Source of the DNA: Wenzhouxiangella sp. XN24
GTDB lineage: Bacteria > Pseudomonadota > Gammaproteobacteria > Steroidobacterales > XN24
Reading direction: 5' to 3'
NCBI RefSeq assembly: GCF_011064545.1
Contig: NZ_JAAMFG010000036.1
Coordinates: forward strand, 310,001-374,000
DNA: 64,000 nucleotides
The number at the start of each line of letters is the position of its first letter. Position 1 is the stretch's first letter. This document shows positions 45,733 through 56,444 of this stretch, piece after piece. Made by a program: the position numbers and the translations under genes. The notes below the pieces were generated by a model. That model was given only the letters and a program-made list of their open reading frames with translations. It was not told the origin of the DNA and did not search any database.

Positions 45733-48700
45733 TCAGCGCCCTTCCCGATCGGGCACGGCCGGGCCCGTCGGCGAAGTCACCGAACCCGCGGGCCCTGTCA
45801 CGGCCGGTGCGCGCTTGCGACGCCCCTCCAGCAGCACGAAGAACAGCGGCACGAAGAACGAGGCGATGAGCGTGGAGGCGAGCATGCCGCCGATCACCCC
45901 GGTGCCGATCGCATGCAGGCTGTTGGCCCCCGGCCCCGTGGCGATCGCCATCGGCACGCAGCCGAGGATGAAAGCCAGCGAAGTCATCACGATGGGCCGC
46001 AGACGCATCCGCGCCGCTTCCGTGGCGGCTTCCTCGGCCGGCATGCCGGCGCGCATGTTCTCGACCGCGAACTCGGTGATCAGGATGGCATTTTTCGCCG
46101 ACAGGCCGATCAGGGTGACCAGCCCCACCTGGAAATAGACGTCGTTCTCCAGCCCGCGTCCCCAGGTCATCAACAACGCGCCGAACAGGGCGAAAGGCAC
46201 CGCCAGCAGCACGCCCAGCGGCAAGGTCCATTTTTCGTACTGCGCGGCGAGAATCAAAAAGACCATGATGATGCCGAACACGAAGGCGATCGCCGAGGTG
46301 CCGCCGGCCTTTTTCTCTTCGTAGGCCTGGCCCGACCAGGCATAGGCATAACCCTCGGGCAACACTTCGGCGGCCACGGCCTCCATCGCGTCGAGGGCCT
46401 GGCCCGAACTGAACCCGGGCGCCGCGCTGCCGTTGATCTTGGCCGCCGGGAAGCCGTTGAAGCGGCTCAGGAGCGTCGGGCCCGCGGCATAGCGATGCGT
46501 TGCGACGGCCGACAGCGGCAGGGTCGCTCCCGTGCCGGACACCAGGTAGATCTCGTCGAGATCGGCGGGGGCGTCCCGGTACCCGGGCTCCGCCTGGACG
46601 ATCACCTGCCAGATGCGGCCGAACTGGGTGAATTGCGAAACGAACATCGAGCCGAAGTAAGCCTGCAGGGTCGCGTAGACATCCTGGACCGGAATCCCGA
46701 GCAGCTCTGCGCGTGCGCGATCGACGTCGAGGTACAGCTGCTGCTGGGCAGCCGAATAGGTGCTCGACACACCGGCCAGCTCCGGGCGCGCGGCCGCCGC
46801 CGCGATGAACTCGCGCGTCGTCCGCTCGAGCTGTGCCGGGTCGCCGCCGCTGCGATCCTGCAGGAAGAACTCGAACCCCCCGGTCACCCCGAGGCCGGGA
46901 ATGGCCGGGGGATTGAGGGGAAACACCAGGCCGGGCTTGATGGCGGCAAATCGCTTCTGCATCTCGGCGACGACCGCAAACGATGACTCGCCCGGCCCGT
47001 CACGCTCCTCGAAGGGCTTCAACGCGACGAACAACGCGCCGGCATTGGCGCGGGTCTGGCCATCGAACAGGCTGAAGCCATCGATCTGGGCCGCATCCTC
47101 GATCGCCTCGTGATCGAGCAGCATCTGTGCAGCCCGGTCGGTGACATTCGTCGTCCGCTCGAGACTCGCGGCGTCCGGCAGCATGGCGGCGGCAAAAATA
47201 TAGCCCTGGTCCTCGTCGGGCACGAAGCTCCCGGGGAGGATGCTGAACAGGCCGTAACAGGCGAGGAGCACTGCACCGAACAGGCCGACGCCGATGGATT
47301 TGTGTCGCAGCAACCAGCGCACGCCCGCGACATAGCTATCCGTGACGCGGCCGAAGCCCCGCTCGAACCACAGGAAAAAGCCCTTCTTCTCGGCGTGTCC
47401 GGGCTTGAGAATCAGCGCGGACAGGGCCGGCGAGAGCGTCAGCGCGACGATGCCCGACACCACCATCGCGATGGCGATGGTGATCGCGAACTGCTTGTAC
47501 AGGGTGCCGGTCATGCCGCCCAGGAAGGCCACGGGCAGGAACACCGCCGCGAGGACCAGCACGATGGAAATCAGCGCGCCTGTCAGCTCCTGCATCGCCT
47601 CTTTCGCGGCCTCGCGCGGCGACATGCCCTTGGTGGCCATCTTGTGCTCCACCGCCTCGACCACGATGATCGCGTCGTCGACCACCAGGCCGATCGCGAG
47701 GATCATGCCGAACAGCGTCAGCATGTTGGTGGAGAAGCCGAGCGCGTAGATGCCGATGTAGGCGCCGATGATGGCGATCGGCACGGCCAGCGTGGGGATG
47801 ATGGTCGCGCGCAGGCTCTGCAGGAACAGGAATACCACCAGCACCACGAGCACGACCGCTTCGAAGAAGGTGTGGATCACTTTCTCGATCGAGGCGGCGG
47901 TGAACTCGCTGGTGTCCATCACGACCTTGTACTGCAGCTTGTCGGGGAAGCCCGGGCGCAGTTCCTCGAGCAGGGCCCGCACCCGCGAAGAGGTCTCGAT
48001 GGCGTTGGCCCCCGGCTGCTGGAACACCACCAGCGCCGCCGCGGTCTTGCCGTTCACCTTGCTCCTGACGAGATAGCTCTGGGCGCCCAGCTCGGCACGG
48101 GCCACGTCGCGCAGGCGCACGATGGCCGTCTCGCCGGATCCGTCTTCGCCCGTGCGGACGATGATGTCCTCGAACTCTGCCGCCGTGGCGAGCATGCCCT
48201 GGCTGGTGATCGGGAAGCTCTGCTGCGTCCCTGGCGGGGCGGGCGTCTGGCCGATCTGGCCGACGCCGAAGGCCTGGTTCTGCCCGCGGATCGCGTTCGC
48301 CACTTCGCTGGTGGTGATGCCGAGCTGCGCCATCCGGTCCGGCTTGAGCCAGACCCGCATGGCCACGTCGGGCGGCGGGAACATGCCCGATAGGTTCGCT
48401 CCCGGGACGCGCTTCACCGCATCCAGCACGTAGAGGTTGACGTAGTTCTGCAGGAAGATCGGGTCGAGCGAGTCGTCCTCGGCATAGAAGCCGATGAGCA
48501 TCATGAAGGTGGACGATTTCTTTTCGACATTGACGCCCTGGCGCGTCACCACCTCGGGCAGCCGGGCCAGCGCCTGGCTGACGCGATTCTGCGTGTTGAC
48601 CTGCGCGATGTCCGGGTCGGTGCCGGGCTCGAACGTCACGGTCAGGGTCATGGCGCCGGTCGATGAGCTCGAGGACGTCATGTAGATCATGCCCTCGACG

Positions 48701-48915
48701 CCGTTGACCTGCTGCTCGATCGGCGCTGCCACCGTATTGGCGATGACCTCTGCGGTGGCGCCGGGATAGGCCGCGGAGATGGTCACCGTCGGCGGCGCGA
48801 TTTCCGGATACTGCGCGACGGGCGTGGCGCGCATCGCGGCGAGCCCGGCGAGCAGGATCACGATCGAGATCACCGATGCGAACACCGGTCGGTCGATGAA
48901 GAACCCCGGGCTCAT
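45733..48915 (-). CDS. RND efflux pump, inner-membrane transporter (HAE1, AcrB-like)
   Basis: A 1060-residue permease that begins MSPGFFIDRPVFASVISIVILLAG, with N-terminal motifs QYPEIAPPTVTISAAYPGA and MIYMTSSSSSTGAMTLTVTFE typical of AcrB/MexB. The proton-relay Asp pair is in AIGLVVDDAIIVVEAVEH, and the second repeat shows VGLVTLIGLSAKNAILITEFA. It begins 7 nt after the adaptor gene. Substrates are probably hydrophobic or amphiphilic compounds; none can be specified. Confidence 0.95.
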   Translation of the reverse strand: MSPGFFIDRPVFASVISIVILLAGLAAMRATPVAQYPEIAPPTVTISAAYPGATAEVIANTVAAPIEQQVNGVEGMIYMTSSSSSTGAMTLTVTFEPGTDPDIAQVNTQNRVSQALARLPEVVTRQGVNVEKKSSTFMMLIGFYAEDDSLDPIFLQNYVNLYVLDAVKRVPGANLSGMFPPPDVAMRVWLKPDRMAQLGITTSEVANAIRGQNQAFGVGQIGQTPAPPGTQQSFPITSQGMLATAAEFEDIIVRTGEDGSGETAIVRLRDVARAELGAQSYLVRSKVNGKTAAALVVFQQPGANAIETSSRVRALLEELRPGFPDKLQYKVVMDTSEFTAASIEKVIHTFFEAVVLVVLVVFLFLQSLRATIIPTLAVPIAIIGAYIGIYALGFSTNMLTLFGMILAIGLVVDDAIIVVEAVEHKMATKGMSPREAAKEAMQELTGALISIVLVLAAVFLPVAFLGGMTGTLYKQFAITIAIAMVVSGIVALTLSPALSALILKPGHAEKKGFFLWFERGFGRVTDSYVAGVRWLLRHKSIGVGLFGAVLLACYGLFSILPGSFVPDEDQGYIFAAAMLPDAASLERTTNVTDRAAQMLLDHEAIEDAAQIDGFSLFDGQTRANAGALFVALKPFEERDGPGESSFAVVAEMQKRFAAIKPGLVFPLNPPAIPGLGVTGGFEFFLQDRSGGDPAQLERTTREFIAAAAARPELAGVSSTYSAAQQQLYLDVDRARAELLGIPVQDVYATLQAYFGSMFVSQFTQFGRIWQVIVQAEPGYRDAPADLDEIYLVSGTGATLPLSAVATHRYAAGPTLLSRFNGFPAAKINGSAAPGFSSGQALDAMEAVAAEVLPEGYAYAWSGQAYEEKKAGGTSAIAFVFGIIMVFLILAAQYEKWTLPLGVLLAVPFALFGALLMTWGRGLENDVYFQVGLVTLIGLSAKNAILITEFAVENMRAGMPAEEAATEAARMRLRPIVMTSLAFILGCVPMAIATGPGANSLHAIGTGVIGGMLASTLIASFFVPLFFVLLEGRRKRAPAVTGPAGSVTSPTGPAVPDREGR

Positions 48916-48922
48916 GAGGCGC

Positions 48923-50104
48923 TTACCGGGAGCCGGTCTGCGGCGCGGACGGGCCGACGGGCACCGGTTTCACCGGCGCGCCGGGCGCGAGACGCTGCAC
49001 GCCGTCGACGATGATGACCTCGTCGCCCTGCAGGCCCTGCTCGATGATCCAGTCGTCGCCCAACCAGTCGCCTGCCACGACCGGGCGCGGTTCGGCCACC
49101 CCTTGCGCGTTCACCAGCCACACGATGTGCCCGTCCGGCGACTTGATGACCGCCCGTTGCGGCACGACGACGGCGTCCGGTCGCGTCGCTCCCTTGAGAA
49201 TTGCCGTGACGAACATGCCGGGACGCAGCACGAGGTCCGGGTTCGGCACGGCCGCCCGCACGGTGAAGGTGCCGGTGCGCCGATCGTAGGACGGGTCGGC
49301 GAAGTCCAGCTCGCCGGTGTGCGGGAATACACGCCCGTCGCTCAGCACGATCTCCACCACGTAACGGTCTTCCGGCGGCGCCACATAGCGTCCGGCGCGG
49401 ATGCGCTCGTCACGCCGCGTGGCCTCGTTCTGCGACACGCTGAAATTCACCCAGATCGGATCCACCTGGGCCACGTAGGCCAGGTTGGCCGACTGCGCCT
49501 GCGCGTTGAGGAATGCGCCCTCGCGCTGCACCGCTTCGCCGGCCATGCCGGTGACCGGCGAGCGGATGGTGGCATAGCCGAGGTTGAGTTCGGCGCGCTT
49601 GATGCTGGCGCGTGCCGAGAACACCGCGGCTTCCGCTCCCTTGTAGTCGCCGATGGCACGATCGAGGTCGCTCTGGCTCAGGGCGTCGGCGGCGGCCAGC
49701 GGCTTGGTGCGGTCGAGGTTGGCTTTGGCCGTGGCGAGCCGGGCCATGGAGGCCTGGAGCTCACCCTGTGCGATCTCGAGATCGGCCTCGAAGGGCTTCT
49801 TGTCCATCTCGAACAGGACCTCCCCCTCGCGCACCATGCGGCCTTCGCGATAGACGATGCGCTCGAGAAAGCCCGACACACGGGCCACGACTTCGACCTG
49901 GCGGGAACTCTCGGTCTGCGCCACCCGGGACGTGAGGACGTCGATGGTGCGCGGCTGCAATTGCTGCACGGCGACTTCGACGGGGGGGCGCACCGGCGGG
50001 GGTGCTTCCTGTCCGCAGCCTGCGAGCAGCGCTAACGTTAAGCTCGATACGACAGCCTTGATGCACGGCTGTCTCAGAGCCACGTGCGCCATTACTCCTG
50101 GCAT
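48923..50104 (-). CDS. RND efflux periplasmic adaptor lipoprotein
   Basis: A 393-residue AcrA/MexA-type adaptor with lipobox L27-A-G-C30. The lipoyl half VARVSGFLERIVYREGRMVREGEVLFEMD, a coiled coil with ARLATAKANLDRTKPLAAADALSQSDLD, and FVTAILKGATRPDAVVVPQRAV of the beta-barrel domain are seen in pieces. The frame extends to 50206; the ATG at 50104 has AGGGAAG upstream, while the one at 50092 is crowded by its own AGGAG. It is the first gene of the three-gene pump operon. Its promoter must lie in 50105-50242, where nothing clear stands out. Confidence 0.93.
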   Translation of the reverse strand: MPGVMAHVALRQPCIKAVVSSLTLALLAGCGQEAPPPVRPPVEVAVQQLQPRTIDVLTSRVAQTESSRQVEVVARVSGFLERIVYREGRMVREGEVLFEMDKKPFEADLEIAQGELQASMARLATAKANLDRTKPLAAADALSQSDLDRAIGDYKGAEAAVFSARASIKRAELNLGYATIRSPVTGMAGEAVQREGAFLNAQAQSANLAYVAQVDPIWVNFSVSQNEATRRDERIRAGRYVAPPEDRYVVEIVLSDGRVFPHTGELDFADPSYDRRTGTFTVRAAVPNPDLVLRPGMFVTAILKGATRPDAVVVPQRAVIKSPDGHIVWLVNAQGVAEPRPVVAGDWLGDDWIIEQGLQGDEVIIVDGVQRLAPGAPVKPVPVGPSAPQTGSR

Positions 50105-50242
50105 TGTTGCGCTTCCCTGGCGATGGAACGGATGAATCGCCTGGGGCGCGAGTATATTCGGCGACCGGCAGGCTGGCCATAGCAGGACCGGTGCGCAGCC
50201 GCCCAACTTGGGGGTTCGACTTTTCTACCGCGTGCGGCGGAC

Positions 50243-51961
50243 TCAGTTCCGCAGGGCCTTCATCGCGACTTTCGCGATCGCCGACAGGTTGAAGCTCAAC
50301 ACGTGGCGGTGCCAGAACAGCTCCTGCTTGTCGCAAACCGTATTCTGGCTGAAGCGCGAAATCTCGCCGCGCAACCGCGCGACGTCCTCGTCCGGCAGGC
50401 CACCGTCGAGGCTCGCCTTGAGCCGGGCCCGCAGGCGGCGCGCCTCGGCGATCCCGTCCGCCACCACCTTCGCCTGTTTCGCCGTGATCCGGCCGTATTT
50501 CAGCTTCAAGGCATTGAGCCGCTCGGCGGAGTCGTAGGTCGCGTCGACCAGTTGCTCGCGGGTCATCCAGTCGCTCTCGTAGTTGAGGATATGTTCCCAA
50601 CTCGGCTGGGTCAGCAGCTGGCGGTGTTCCTCGACGGTATGCGCGAACTTGCGGAAGCCGAACTTCTCCGGGTCCTCGAAGATCTGGCTGCCGGGATCGA
50701 GGAAGGGGCCCATCGGCGAGATGAAGCACTGCAGGCGCTTGTCGCCCCACTTGAACAGCGACTCGCAATAATCGATCGTCTCCATGACGGACTCGTAGGT
50801 CTGAAAAGGCAGGCCGATCATGTAGAACACGTCGATGCGGTTGCAGTTGAGCTTCAGGGCCTCCCGCAGCATGTTCTCCATCTCCTCGTTCTCGTAGCCC
50901 GCCTGGCCTTCCATTGCATGGCGCACCTTCTTGTCGTGGCTTTCCGGACTGACCTCGAAACTCCAGTTGCGCACCCGGGCGTCCACATAGCGCAGGAAAT
51001 CGATCGGCGGGACGTCGAAGAACTCGAAGCAGATCTCGTTGTCCACGCCGGCCGCTTCGATTTCATCGATCACCTGCTTCGCATATTTCTTTCCGCCCTG
51101 CAGCAGGTCGCCCGGGATCACGATGGCGCCGCGCGACATGCGGCCGATCGCAACCAGGTTGGACACGAGGTTCGACGGGCTGCGGAACACCGGCTTGCGG
51201 CGCATCGTCATCTTCACGCAGGTCGAAGCCGAGCTCCCGCAGGTGACACACTCGAAAGCGCAGCCCTTCAGCGGCAAGACCATCGTGATCGGATTGCGCA
51301 GCCAGCCGTTGAAAGGCAAGACACCCGTCACGTCCCGGTGACGAATCGCCATTTCCACGAGCAGCTCGGGATGAACGTCGATGTAATCCAGGCTCTTGGG
51401 GACGAAGGTCAGCGGGTTGACGCGCACCTCGCCGTTCTTGCGCCACGTCAGGTTGGGCACCTGGTGGAAGTCACCGCCATTCTCCAGCATGCCGAGCAGC
51501 GTATGCAGCGGCGGTTCCGTGCTGTCGCCGCGCAGCACGAAATCGATCTCCGGATAGTCGCGCAGCAGCTCGTCGTGGAAGTAGGTCGAGGACAGGCCGC
51601 CGAACAGCACGGGCACGTCCGGGTGAACCTTCTTCGCCAGCCGGGCGATCTCGATCGCGCCATGGCAGTGCGGCATCCAGTGCAGGTCGATGCCGATCGC
51701 TTTCGGTTTCAAACCGGCAAGAAACTTCTCCACGTCGAAGCGGGCATCGGTCAGCATGCGCAGCGCGATGTTGACGATCCGCACCTCCAGGCCGCGTTCC
51801 TTCAGGTAGCCCGCCATGGTGAGGAAGCCGATCGGGTACAGCTCGAACATCACCGAGGACGGCACCATGTCGCTGACCGGACCGTACAGGATCGACTTTT
51901 CGCGAAAGTCGTAGACGCTCGGCGGGTGCAACAGCAGCAGGTCGATCGTCCGGGCGCTCAT
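50243..51961 (-). CDS. B12-binding radical SAM protein of unknown substrate
   Basis: A 572-residue enzyme. The N-terminal 150 residues form a cobalamin-binding Rossmann fold (LLLLHPPSVYDF, GIDLHWMPHCHGAIEIARL, VPVLFGGLSSTYF), without a clear DxHxxG motif. The radical SAM cluster motif is C234-x3-C238-x2-C241 in KGCAFECVTCGSSAST. SFEVSPESHDKKVRHAMEG and RIDVFYMIGLPFQT are typical later barrel elements. Such enzymes often do methylations or ring rearrangements. It follows, after 96 nt, an ABC/HlyD export system on the same strand. Confidence 0.85.
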   Translation of the reverse strand: MSARTIDLLLLHPPSVYDFREKSILYGPVSDMVPSSVMFELYPIGFLTMAGYLKERGLEVRIVNIALRMLTDARFDVEKFLAGLKPKAIGIDLHWMPHCHGAIEIARLAKKVHPDVPVLFGGLSSTYFHDELLRDYPEIDFVLRGDSTEPPLHTLLGMLENGGDFHQVPNLTWRKNGEVRVNPLTFVPKSLDYIDVHPELLVEMAIRHRDVTGVLPFNGWLRNPITMVLPLKGCAFECVTCGSSASTCVKMTMRRKPVFRSPSNLVSNLVAIGRMSRGAIVIPGDLLQGGKKYAKQVIDEIEAAGVDNEICFEFFDVPPIDFLRYVDARVRNWSFEVSPESHDKKVRHAMEGQAGYENEEMENMLREALKLNCNRIDVFYMIGLPFQTYESVMETIDYCESLFKWGDKRLQCFISPMGPFLDPGSQIFEDPEKFGFRKFAHTVEEHRQLLTQPSWEHILNYESDWMTREQLVDATYDSAERLNALKLKYGRITAKQAKVVADGIAEARRLRARLKASLDGGLPDEDVARLRGEISRFSQNTVCDKQELFWHRHVLSFNLSAIAKVAMKALRN

Positions 51962-52057
51962 GCAGACGCTTCCTTGGTCGAATATCGGGTCAACGTTCCG
52001 ATGCAGTCTGCCGGATGGAACAATGTTGCACCATGCCGGAAACTCCCATCACGTGAA

Positions 52058-53257
52058 CTACGTGCCGTACCTTTCGACCCGCGTGCCGTCCTCGAGTTCG
52101 TCCGGGGGGTGCAAAACGACCTCGTCGCCGGCCGCCAGCCCTTCCAGGATCTCGGTTCGCAAGCCGCTGTCCGCACCGCGATCGACGGCCCGCAGGCGCG
52201 CACGACCTTCCTCGACCACGAACACGGCCCAACCGTCATCGCGACGGAACAACGCGCTCGCCGGCACGACCAACACGGACTCGCGCTCCCAGACGATGAA
52301 CCTGGCCTCGACGCGATAGCCGTCGCCGAGTCTTTGCCAGGCCTCGGGTGGCGAGTCGATGTCGGCCACCACCAGGACTCGCTGTTCCTCGACGCCCAGT
52401 GCACTGACCTTGGTGAAACCCGTCGGTTCGACGGTACGGACCCTGCCCTCGAGATCCCGTTCCCCGCCCCAGCGCTCGAACACCACCCGTCCGCCCGGCG
52501 GAATCTGCACGGCATCGCGCGACAAGACCTCGACCACCACCTCCAACCGGCGCGGATCGCCCATTTCCACGAGCGGCTGGCCGGCTGCCACGACGCCCGC
52601 GCTCTCCTGGATCAGCCTGAGTACCCGACCCGCCACCGGCGCATCGACGATCACGGTCTCGGGCGCTTCGCCCTCGCTGGCCGCCGCGGAGTGACGCAGC
52701 CTCGCGAGCGCGCCTTCGAGCTCATGTCGCGCAACCGCCTGCGCGGCCGTGGCCGCCGCGACAGCTGCATCCGCGGCCTGCATCCGGCTGCGCGCCTGGT
52801 CGAATTCGGAGCGGGAAATCAGCCCGTCGGCCAGCATCTCCTCGCGGCGCCGGAACTCGTCTGCGGCGAGCCGCGCATCGGCTTCGGCCTGGCGCAGCGT
52901 GGCCCCCGCCTGGTCGATCGCTGCACGCGCGGCCGCCACGCGCGCCTCGGCCTCGGCGCGCGAGCGCGGATCCAGCACGGCCGGCCGCAACGGCTCCAGC
53001 AGCGCGACGACCTCGCCGGCCTCGACGGCATCGCCGACCTCGAGCTCGATGCGCCTGAGATAGCCATCCACGGGCGCATGCAGCAGGTAGCGGTCCTTGA
53101 CCCGCGTGCGGCCCTCCTCCTCGACCGTCACCTGCAACGCACTCTGCCGCGCCGCCTCGGTCTCCACCATCACGGGCCGCGGCCAGAATCCCCAGGCGAG
53201 CGCCAGCACCACGAGGCCCAGCGCGGCCGACAGTCCGGTAAAACGTCGTACAGGCAA
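52058..53257 (-). CDS. HlyD-family periplasmic adaptor for an ABC exporter
   Basis: A 399-residue membrane-fusion protein with an N-terminal anchor (residues 8-24, LSAALGLVVLALAWGFW). The lipoyl half YLLHAPVDGYLRRIELEVGDAVEAG is followed by an alanine-rich coiled coil (residues 95-190) and the return half VAGRVLRLIQESAGVVAAGQPL. A beta-barrel domain completes it. It starts 3 nt after the FtsX-type permease gene ends, so the ATPase, permease and adaptor form one transport unit. It lacks an outer-membrane partner here. Confidence 0.88.
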   Translation of the reverse strand: MPVRRFTGLSAALGLVVLALAWGFWPRPVMVETEAARQSALQVTVEEEGRTRVKDRYLLHAPVDGYLRRIELEVGDAVEAGEVVALLEPLRPAVLDPRSRAEAEARVAAARAAIDQAGATLRQAEADARLAADEFRRREEMLADGLISRSEFDQARSRMQAADAAVAAATAAQAVARHELEGALARLRHSAAASEGEAPETVIVDAPVAGRVLRLIQESAGVVAAGQPLVEMGDPRRLEVVVEVLSRDAVQIPPGGRVVFERWGGERDLEGRVRTVEPTGFTKVSALGVEEQRVLVVADIDSPPEAWQRLGDGYRVEARFIVWERESVLVVPASALFRRDDGWAVFVVEEGRARLRAVDRGADSGLRTEILEGLAAGDEVVLHPPDELEDGTRVERYGT

Positions 53258-53260
53258 GTT

Positions 53261-55630
53261 CTACTCCCGGGTCTTCAGGACTTCGACAAGATCCAGAGCA
53301 GCCAGTTTCCGTGCGATCAGCAGGCCGCTCAGGACAAAAGATACCAGCACGATCGCCGCCGCCAGTGCGTAGGTCGACGGCTCGATGATCAGGGGAATAC
53401 GGTACAGGTCCGAAGAGAACGAGAGCGCCAGGTAACCCGACAGGGCGGCGCCGAACACGAATCCCAGCGGGATCGACAACAGCGTCAACAGGCCGATTTC
53501 ACCCAGCAGGATGTAGGCGACCTCGCCCCGCGTGAAGCCGAGCACCCGCAGCGATGCGAGTTCCCGGCCGCGCTCGGAAAGCGCGATGCGCGCGGAATTG
53601 TAAACCACGCCGAAGGCAATGAAGCCGCCCAGGAGCGCCGTGATGAAGCTGAAGTACAGGATCGTCTCTTCCATCATCTCGTTGAACTGCTCGATCGACG
53701 TGTCGCGGATCACGGTGCCGGCCACGCGCGGCATTTCTCCGAGGCGGTCATAGATGCCCTGCTCCAGGGCGGCGTCCACCGCCAGCCGTGCACCCGAGAT
53801 CGCCGGGCCCTCGCGCATCAGGTCGTTGAGCGCCTCGCGGCTCATGTAGGCATTGACCCCCAGGTACTCGCGGGTCGTGCTGACCACGGTGGCATGCAGC
53901 ACGGGGCGCGCGCCTTCCAGCACCTCGATGACGAGCGTATCGCCGGGTGCGATGTGCAGGATCTCCTCGGCGAGGTACTCGGTCAGCACGACGCCGACGG
54001 GTGGGATGGGGACGGGTTGCAGCGACGTATCCAGTACGCGATGCAATTCGCCACCCGGCTCGATCCCGTCGACGGACGTCCGGTAGCTCCTGTGGCCGTG
54101 GACCAGGCGCGCGGCGACGGAGCGAAACCCCTCGGCATGACTGACTCCCGGCAGGCTTTCGAGAGAATAGAGCGCGCGACGGGAGGTCGGCTCCGTGAAG
54201 ATCACGGTGAGATCCTCGCGGCTGCTGAGGCCGTACTGCACGCCCACCATCCAGCTGATGGCGTCGCGCTGGAAATTCGTCATCATCAGGATGCCGCCCG
54301 CCGCGGCGATCCCAAGCACGGTCAATCCCGCCTTCAACGGCTTGCGTGCAATGTGCCGGACGATCATCCGCGAGGGCTCGGCAAGACGCTGTTGCAGGCC
54401 GAGCCTCTCGAGAATGGTGGCCCGGTAGACCGGCGGCGGCTCCGGCCGCATCCCTTCGGCCGGCGGCAGGGCCGCGGCGCGACGCACGGCGAAGGCGGTG
54501 CCGGCGAGTCCAGCCACCAGGGTCACGCCCACCGCCTGCAGCAGGACCGCCGGATCGATCCGGAAATGCAGATAGGGGAAACTGTAGAACACCTGGTAGA
54601 TCCCGCCGAGCCCCCTCGCGAACCACAGTCCCACGGCGATTCCCGCCAGCAGGCCCAGGACGATGACCACCAGCACCAGCTTCGTGTAATGCCAGCCCAC
54701 CTGGCGCGTCGAATAACCGAAGGCCTTGAGCGTCCCGATCTGCTCGCGCTCGGTCGCCACCAGGCGGCCGATCACCACGTTCAGCAGGAAGGCCGCGACC
54801 CCGAGAAAAATGACCGGGAATATCGTCGCCATGGTCTGCAATCCGCGGAGCTCCTCCGTGATGAAACGATGGCTGAACTGGTCCTCCCGCTCATAGGCCC
54901 CGAGCCCGCCGTAGCGCTCGAGGACATTGTCGACCCGATCGATCAGCCCGCGCGCCGAGGCGCCGCGCTGCAAAGTGAAACTCACGTCGTTGAAAGCGCC
55001 ATCCATGTCGTAGGCGGTGGCCAGCGCCTTGCGATTCATCCACAGGATGCCGTAGCGCTCGTAGTCGGGAAAAATCGCGCCGGGCGGGATGGCGTACATG
55101 TACTCCGGGGACAGCGCGACGCCGACGATATCGAGCTGCTTGCGGCGTCCCTTGATGATCGCGACGATCCGGTCCCCGGGACCCAGCTCATGCGCCTCGG
55201 CGAAATCCTCGCTGATCGCGACCTCCTCCTCGGCGCGGGGCGCCGGGAGACGCCCCTGCCGCAGGTAGGGCACGTTGAGCCTGGGCTCGCCGGACTCGGG
55301 CAGCGACACGATCTTGCCCGTCACGGGATCGTCGAAACCCGTCACCTCCAGGTTGACGGGCGCCACGACACGCGTCTCCATGCGATTGACACCCGGCAGC
55401 TCCACCAGCTGCCCGGCCACCGATTCCGGGGCCCGCACCAGGCTCGCGAAGACCTCCGCGAAGCGCTGGTCGGCGTAGTAACGCGCCTGCGTGAACGTCA
55501 GCGATTCGAAGGTGACCCGCGCCATCACGAAGGTCGAGACCCCGCCCACCAGCACCAGCGAGATGGCCAGCGCCATGCCCCGCATGTGCCAGACATCGCG
55601 CAACAGCTTGCGATCCAGGGCGCGCATCAC
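53261..55630 (-). CDS. FtsX-type ABC transporter permease
   Basis: A 789-residue inner-membrane protein with two FtsX domains. One helix at about residues 16-36 precedes a periplasmic domain, and three helices lie around 265-385. After [26 protein letters not shown] comes a second periplasmic domain, and three C-terminal helices follow from about residue 665. This layout matches duplicated MacB/LolC-like permeases (DevC or YknZ type). Its ATG overlaps the ATPase gene by 4 nt, and the adaptor gene follows by 3 nt. The substrate is unknown. Confidence 0.9.
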   Translation of the reverse strand: MMRALDRKLLRDVWHMRGMALAISLVLVGGVSTFVMARVTFESLTFTQARYYADQRFAEVFASLVRAPESVAGQLVELPGVNRMETRVVAPVNLEVTGFDDPVTGKIVSLPESGEPRLNVPYLRQGRLPAPRAEEEVAISEDFAEAHELGPGDRIVAIIKGRRKQLDIVGVALSPEYMYAIPPGAIFPDYERYGILWMNRKALATAYDMDGAFNDVSFTLQRGASARGLIDRVDNVLERYGGLGAYEREDQFSHRFITEELRGLQTMATIFPVIFLGVAAFLLNVVIGRLVATEREQIGTLKAFGYSTRQVGWHYTKLVLVVIVLGLLAGIAVGLWFARGLGGIYQVFYSFPYLHFRIDPAVLLQAVGVTLVAGLAGTAFAVRRAAALPPAEGMRPEPPPVYRATILERLGLQQRLAEPSRMIVRHIARKPLKAGLTVLGIAAAGGILMMTNFQRDAISWMVGVQYGLSSREDLTVIFTEPTSRRALYSLESLPGVSHAEGFRSVAARLVHGHRSYRTSVDGIEPGGELHRVLDTSLQPVPIPPVGVVLTEYLAEEILHIAPGDTLVIEVLEGARPVLHATVVSTTREYLGVNAYMSREALNDLMREGPAISGARLAVDAALEQGIYDRLGEMPRVAGTVIRDTSIEQFNEMMEETILYFSFITALLGGFIAFGVVYNSARIALSERGRELASLRVLGFTRGEVAYILLGEIGLLTLLSIPLGFVFGAALSGYLALSFSSDLYRIPLIIEPSTYALAAAIVLVSFVLSGLLIARKLAALDLVEVLKTRE

Positions 55631-56337
55631 CAGTGCAACTCCGCCGGCGCCTTGCGCGAATCGTTGCGCTCGGCCCCCGAGATCTCGCCATCCGCCATGC
55701 GGATGACCCGGTCCGCCATCTCCGCGATGACCATGTTGTGGGTGATCACGACGGTGGTCGTGCCGAGTTCGCGGTTGGCCCGTTCCAGCGCCTCGAGGAC
55801 CACGATACCGGTCGCGGAATCGAGGGCTCCCGTGGGCTCGTCACACAACAGCACCGCCGGGTTTTTCGCGATCGCGCGCGCGATCGCGACGCGCTGCTGC
55901 TCGCCGCCGGAGAGCTGGGCCGGAAAATGGTTCAGCCGCTTGCCCATGCCGACGATGTCGAGCGCCTTCTCCGGCGCCATCGGCTGGCGCGCGATCTCCG
56001 TCACGGCCGCCACGTTCTCGCGCGCGGTGAGGCTGGGAATCAGGTTGTAGAACTGGAACACGAAGCCGACATGATCACGGCGAAATGCCGTCAGTTCGCG
56101 CTCATTGGCCGAAGTCAGGTTCTTGCTGTCGTAATAGACCTCGCCGGACGTGGCGGTATCGAGTCCGCCGAGGATGTTCAACAGCGTGGACTTGCCGCTG
56201 CCCGACGGACCGAGCAGGACGACGAACTCGCCGCGGTAAAGCTCGAGATCGACGCTGCGCAGCGCCACGACCTCGACCTCCCCCATCCGGTAGACCTTGG
56301 ACAGGCCGCGTGCGCGAAACACCACGTCGTTGCTCAT
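55627..56337 (-). CDS. ABC transporter ATP-binding protein, LolD/MacB type
   Basis: A 236-residue ATPase. Walker A is GPSGSGKST, the Q-loop is in [18 protein letters not shown], the ABC signature is [14 protein letters not shown], Walker B is [13 protein letters not shown] and the switch histidine is in [18 protein letters not shown]. The Leu/Ile-rich [17 protein letters not shown] start is typical of the LolD/MacB branch. The frame is open to 56367; the ATG at 56337 ([12 protein letters not shown]) fits the family start. It is the first gene of the export cluster. Confidence 0.93.
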   Translation of the reverse strand: MSNDVVFRARGLSKVYRMGEVEVVALRSVDLELYRGEFVVLLGPSGSGKSTLLNILGGLDTATSGEVYYDSKNLTSANERELTAFRRDHVGFVFQFYNLIPSLTARENVAAVTEIARQPMAPEKALDIVGMGKRLNHFPAQLSGGEQQRVAIARAIAKNPAVLLCDEPTGALDSATGIVVLEALERANRELGTTTVVITHNMVIAEMADRVIRMADGEISGAERNDSRKAPAELHW

Positions 56338-56444
56338 GGGGGTCGAGTCTAGCCTCGCGGGGCGCAATTGCCGATTGCGGAATGATGAAATTCGCCCGCG
56401 GCGATTGCCCCCGGCGGGATCATTGGGCTACCGTCGGTGCCGTG

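Noticed and set aside
52050-52064. CACGT-N5-ACGTG dyad at the end of the HlyD gene
   Set aside because: It is short, overlaps the stop codon and has no adjacent promoter element, so it is likely chance.
50303-56050. A 1915-codon open frame on the plus strand
   Set aside because: It runs antisense to four well-supported minus-strand genes (radical SAM, HlyD, FtsX permease, ABC ATPase). Its product is low-complexity, His/Gln/Arg/Asp-rich, as expected for the antisense frame of GC-rich coding DNA.
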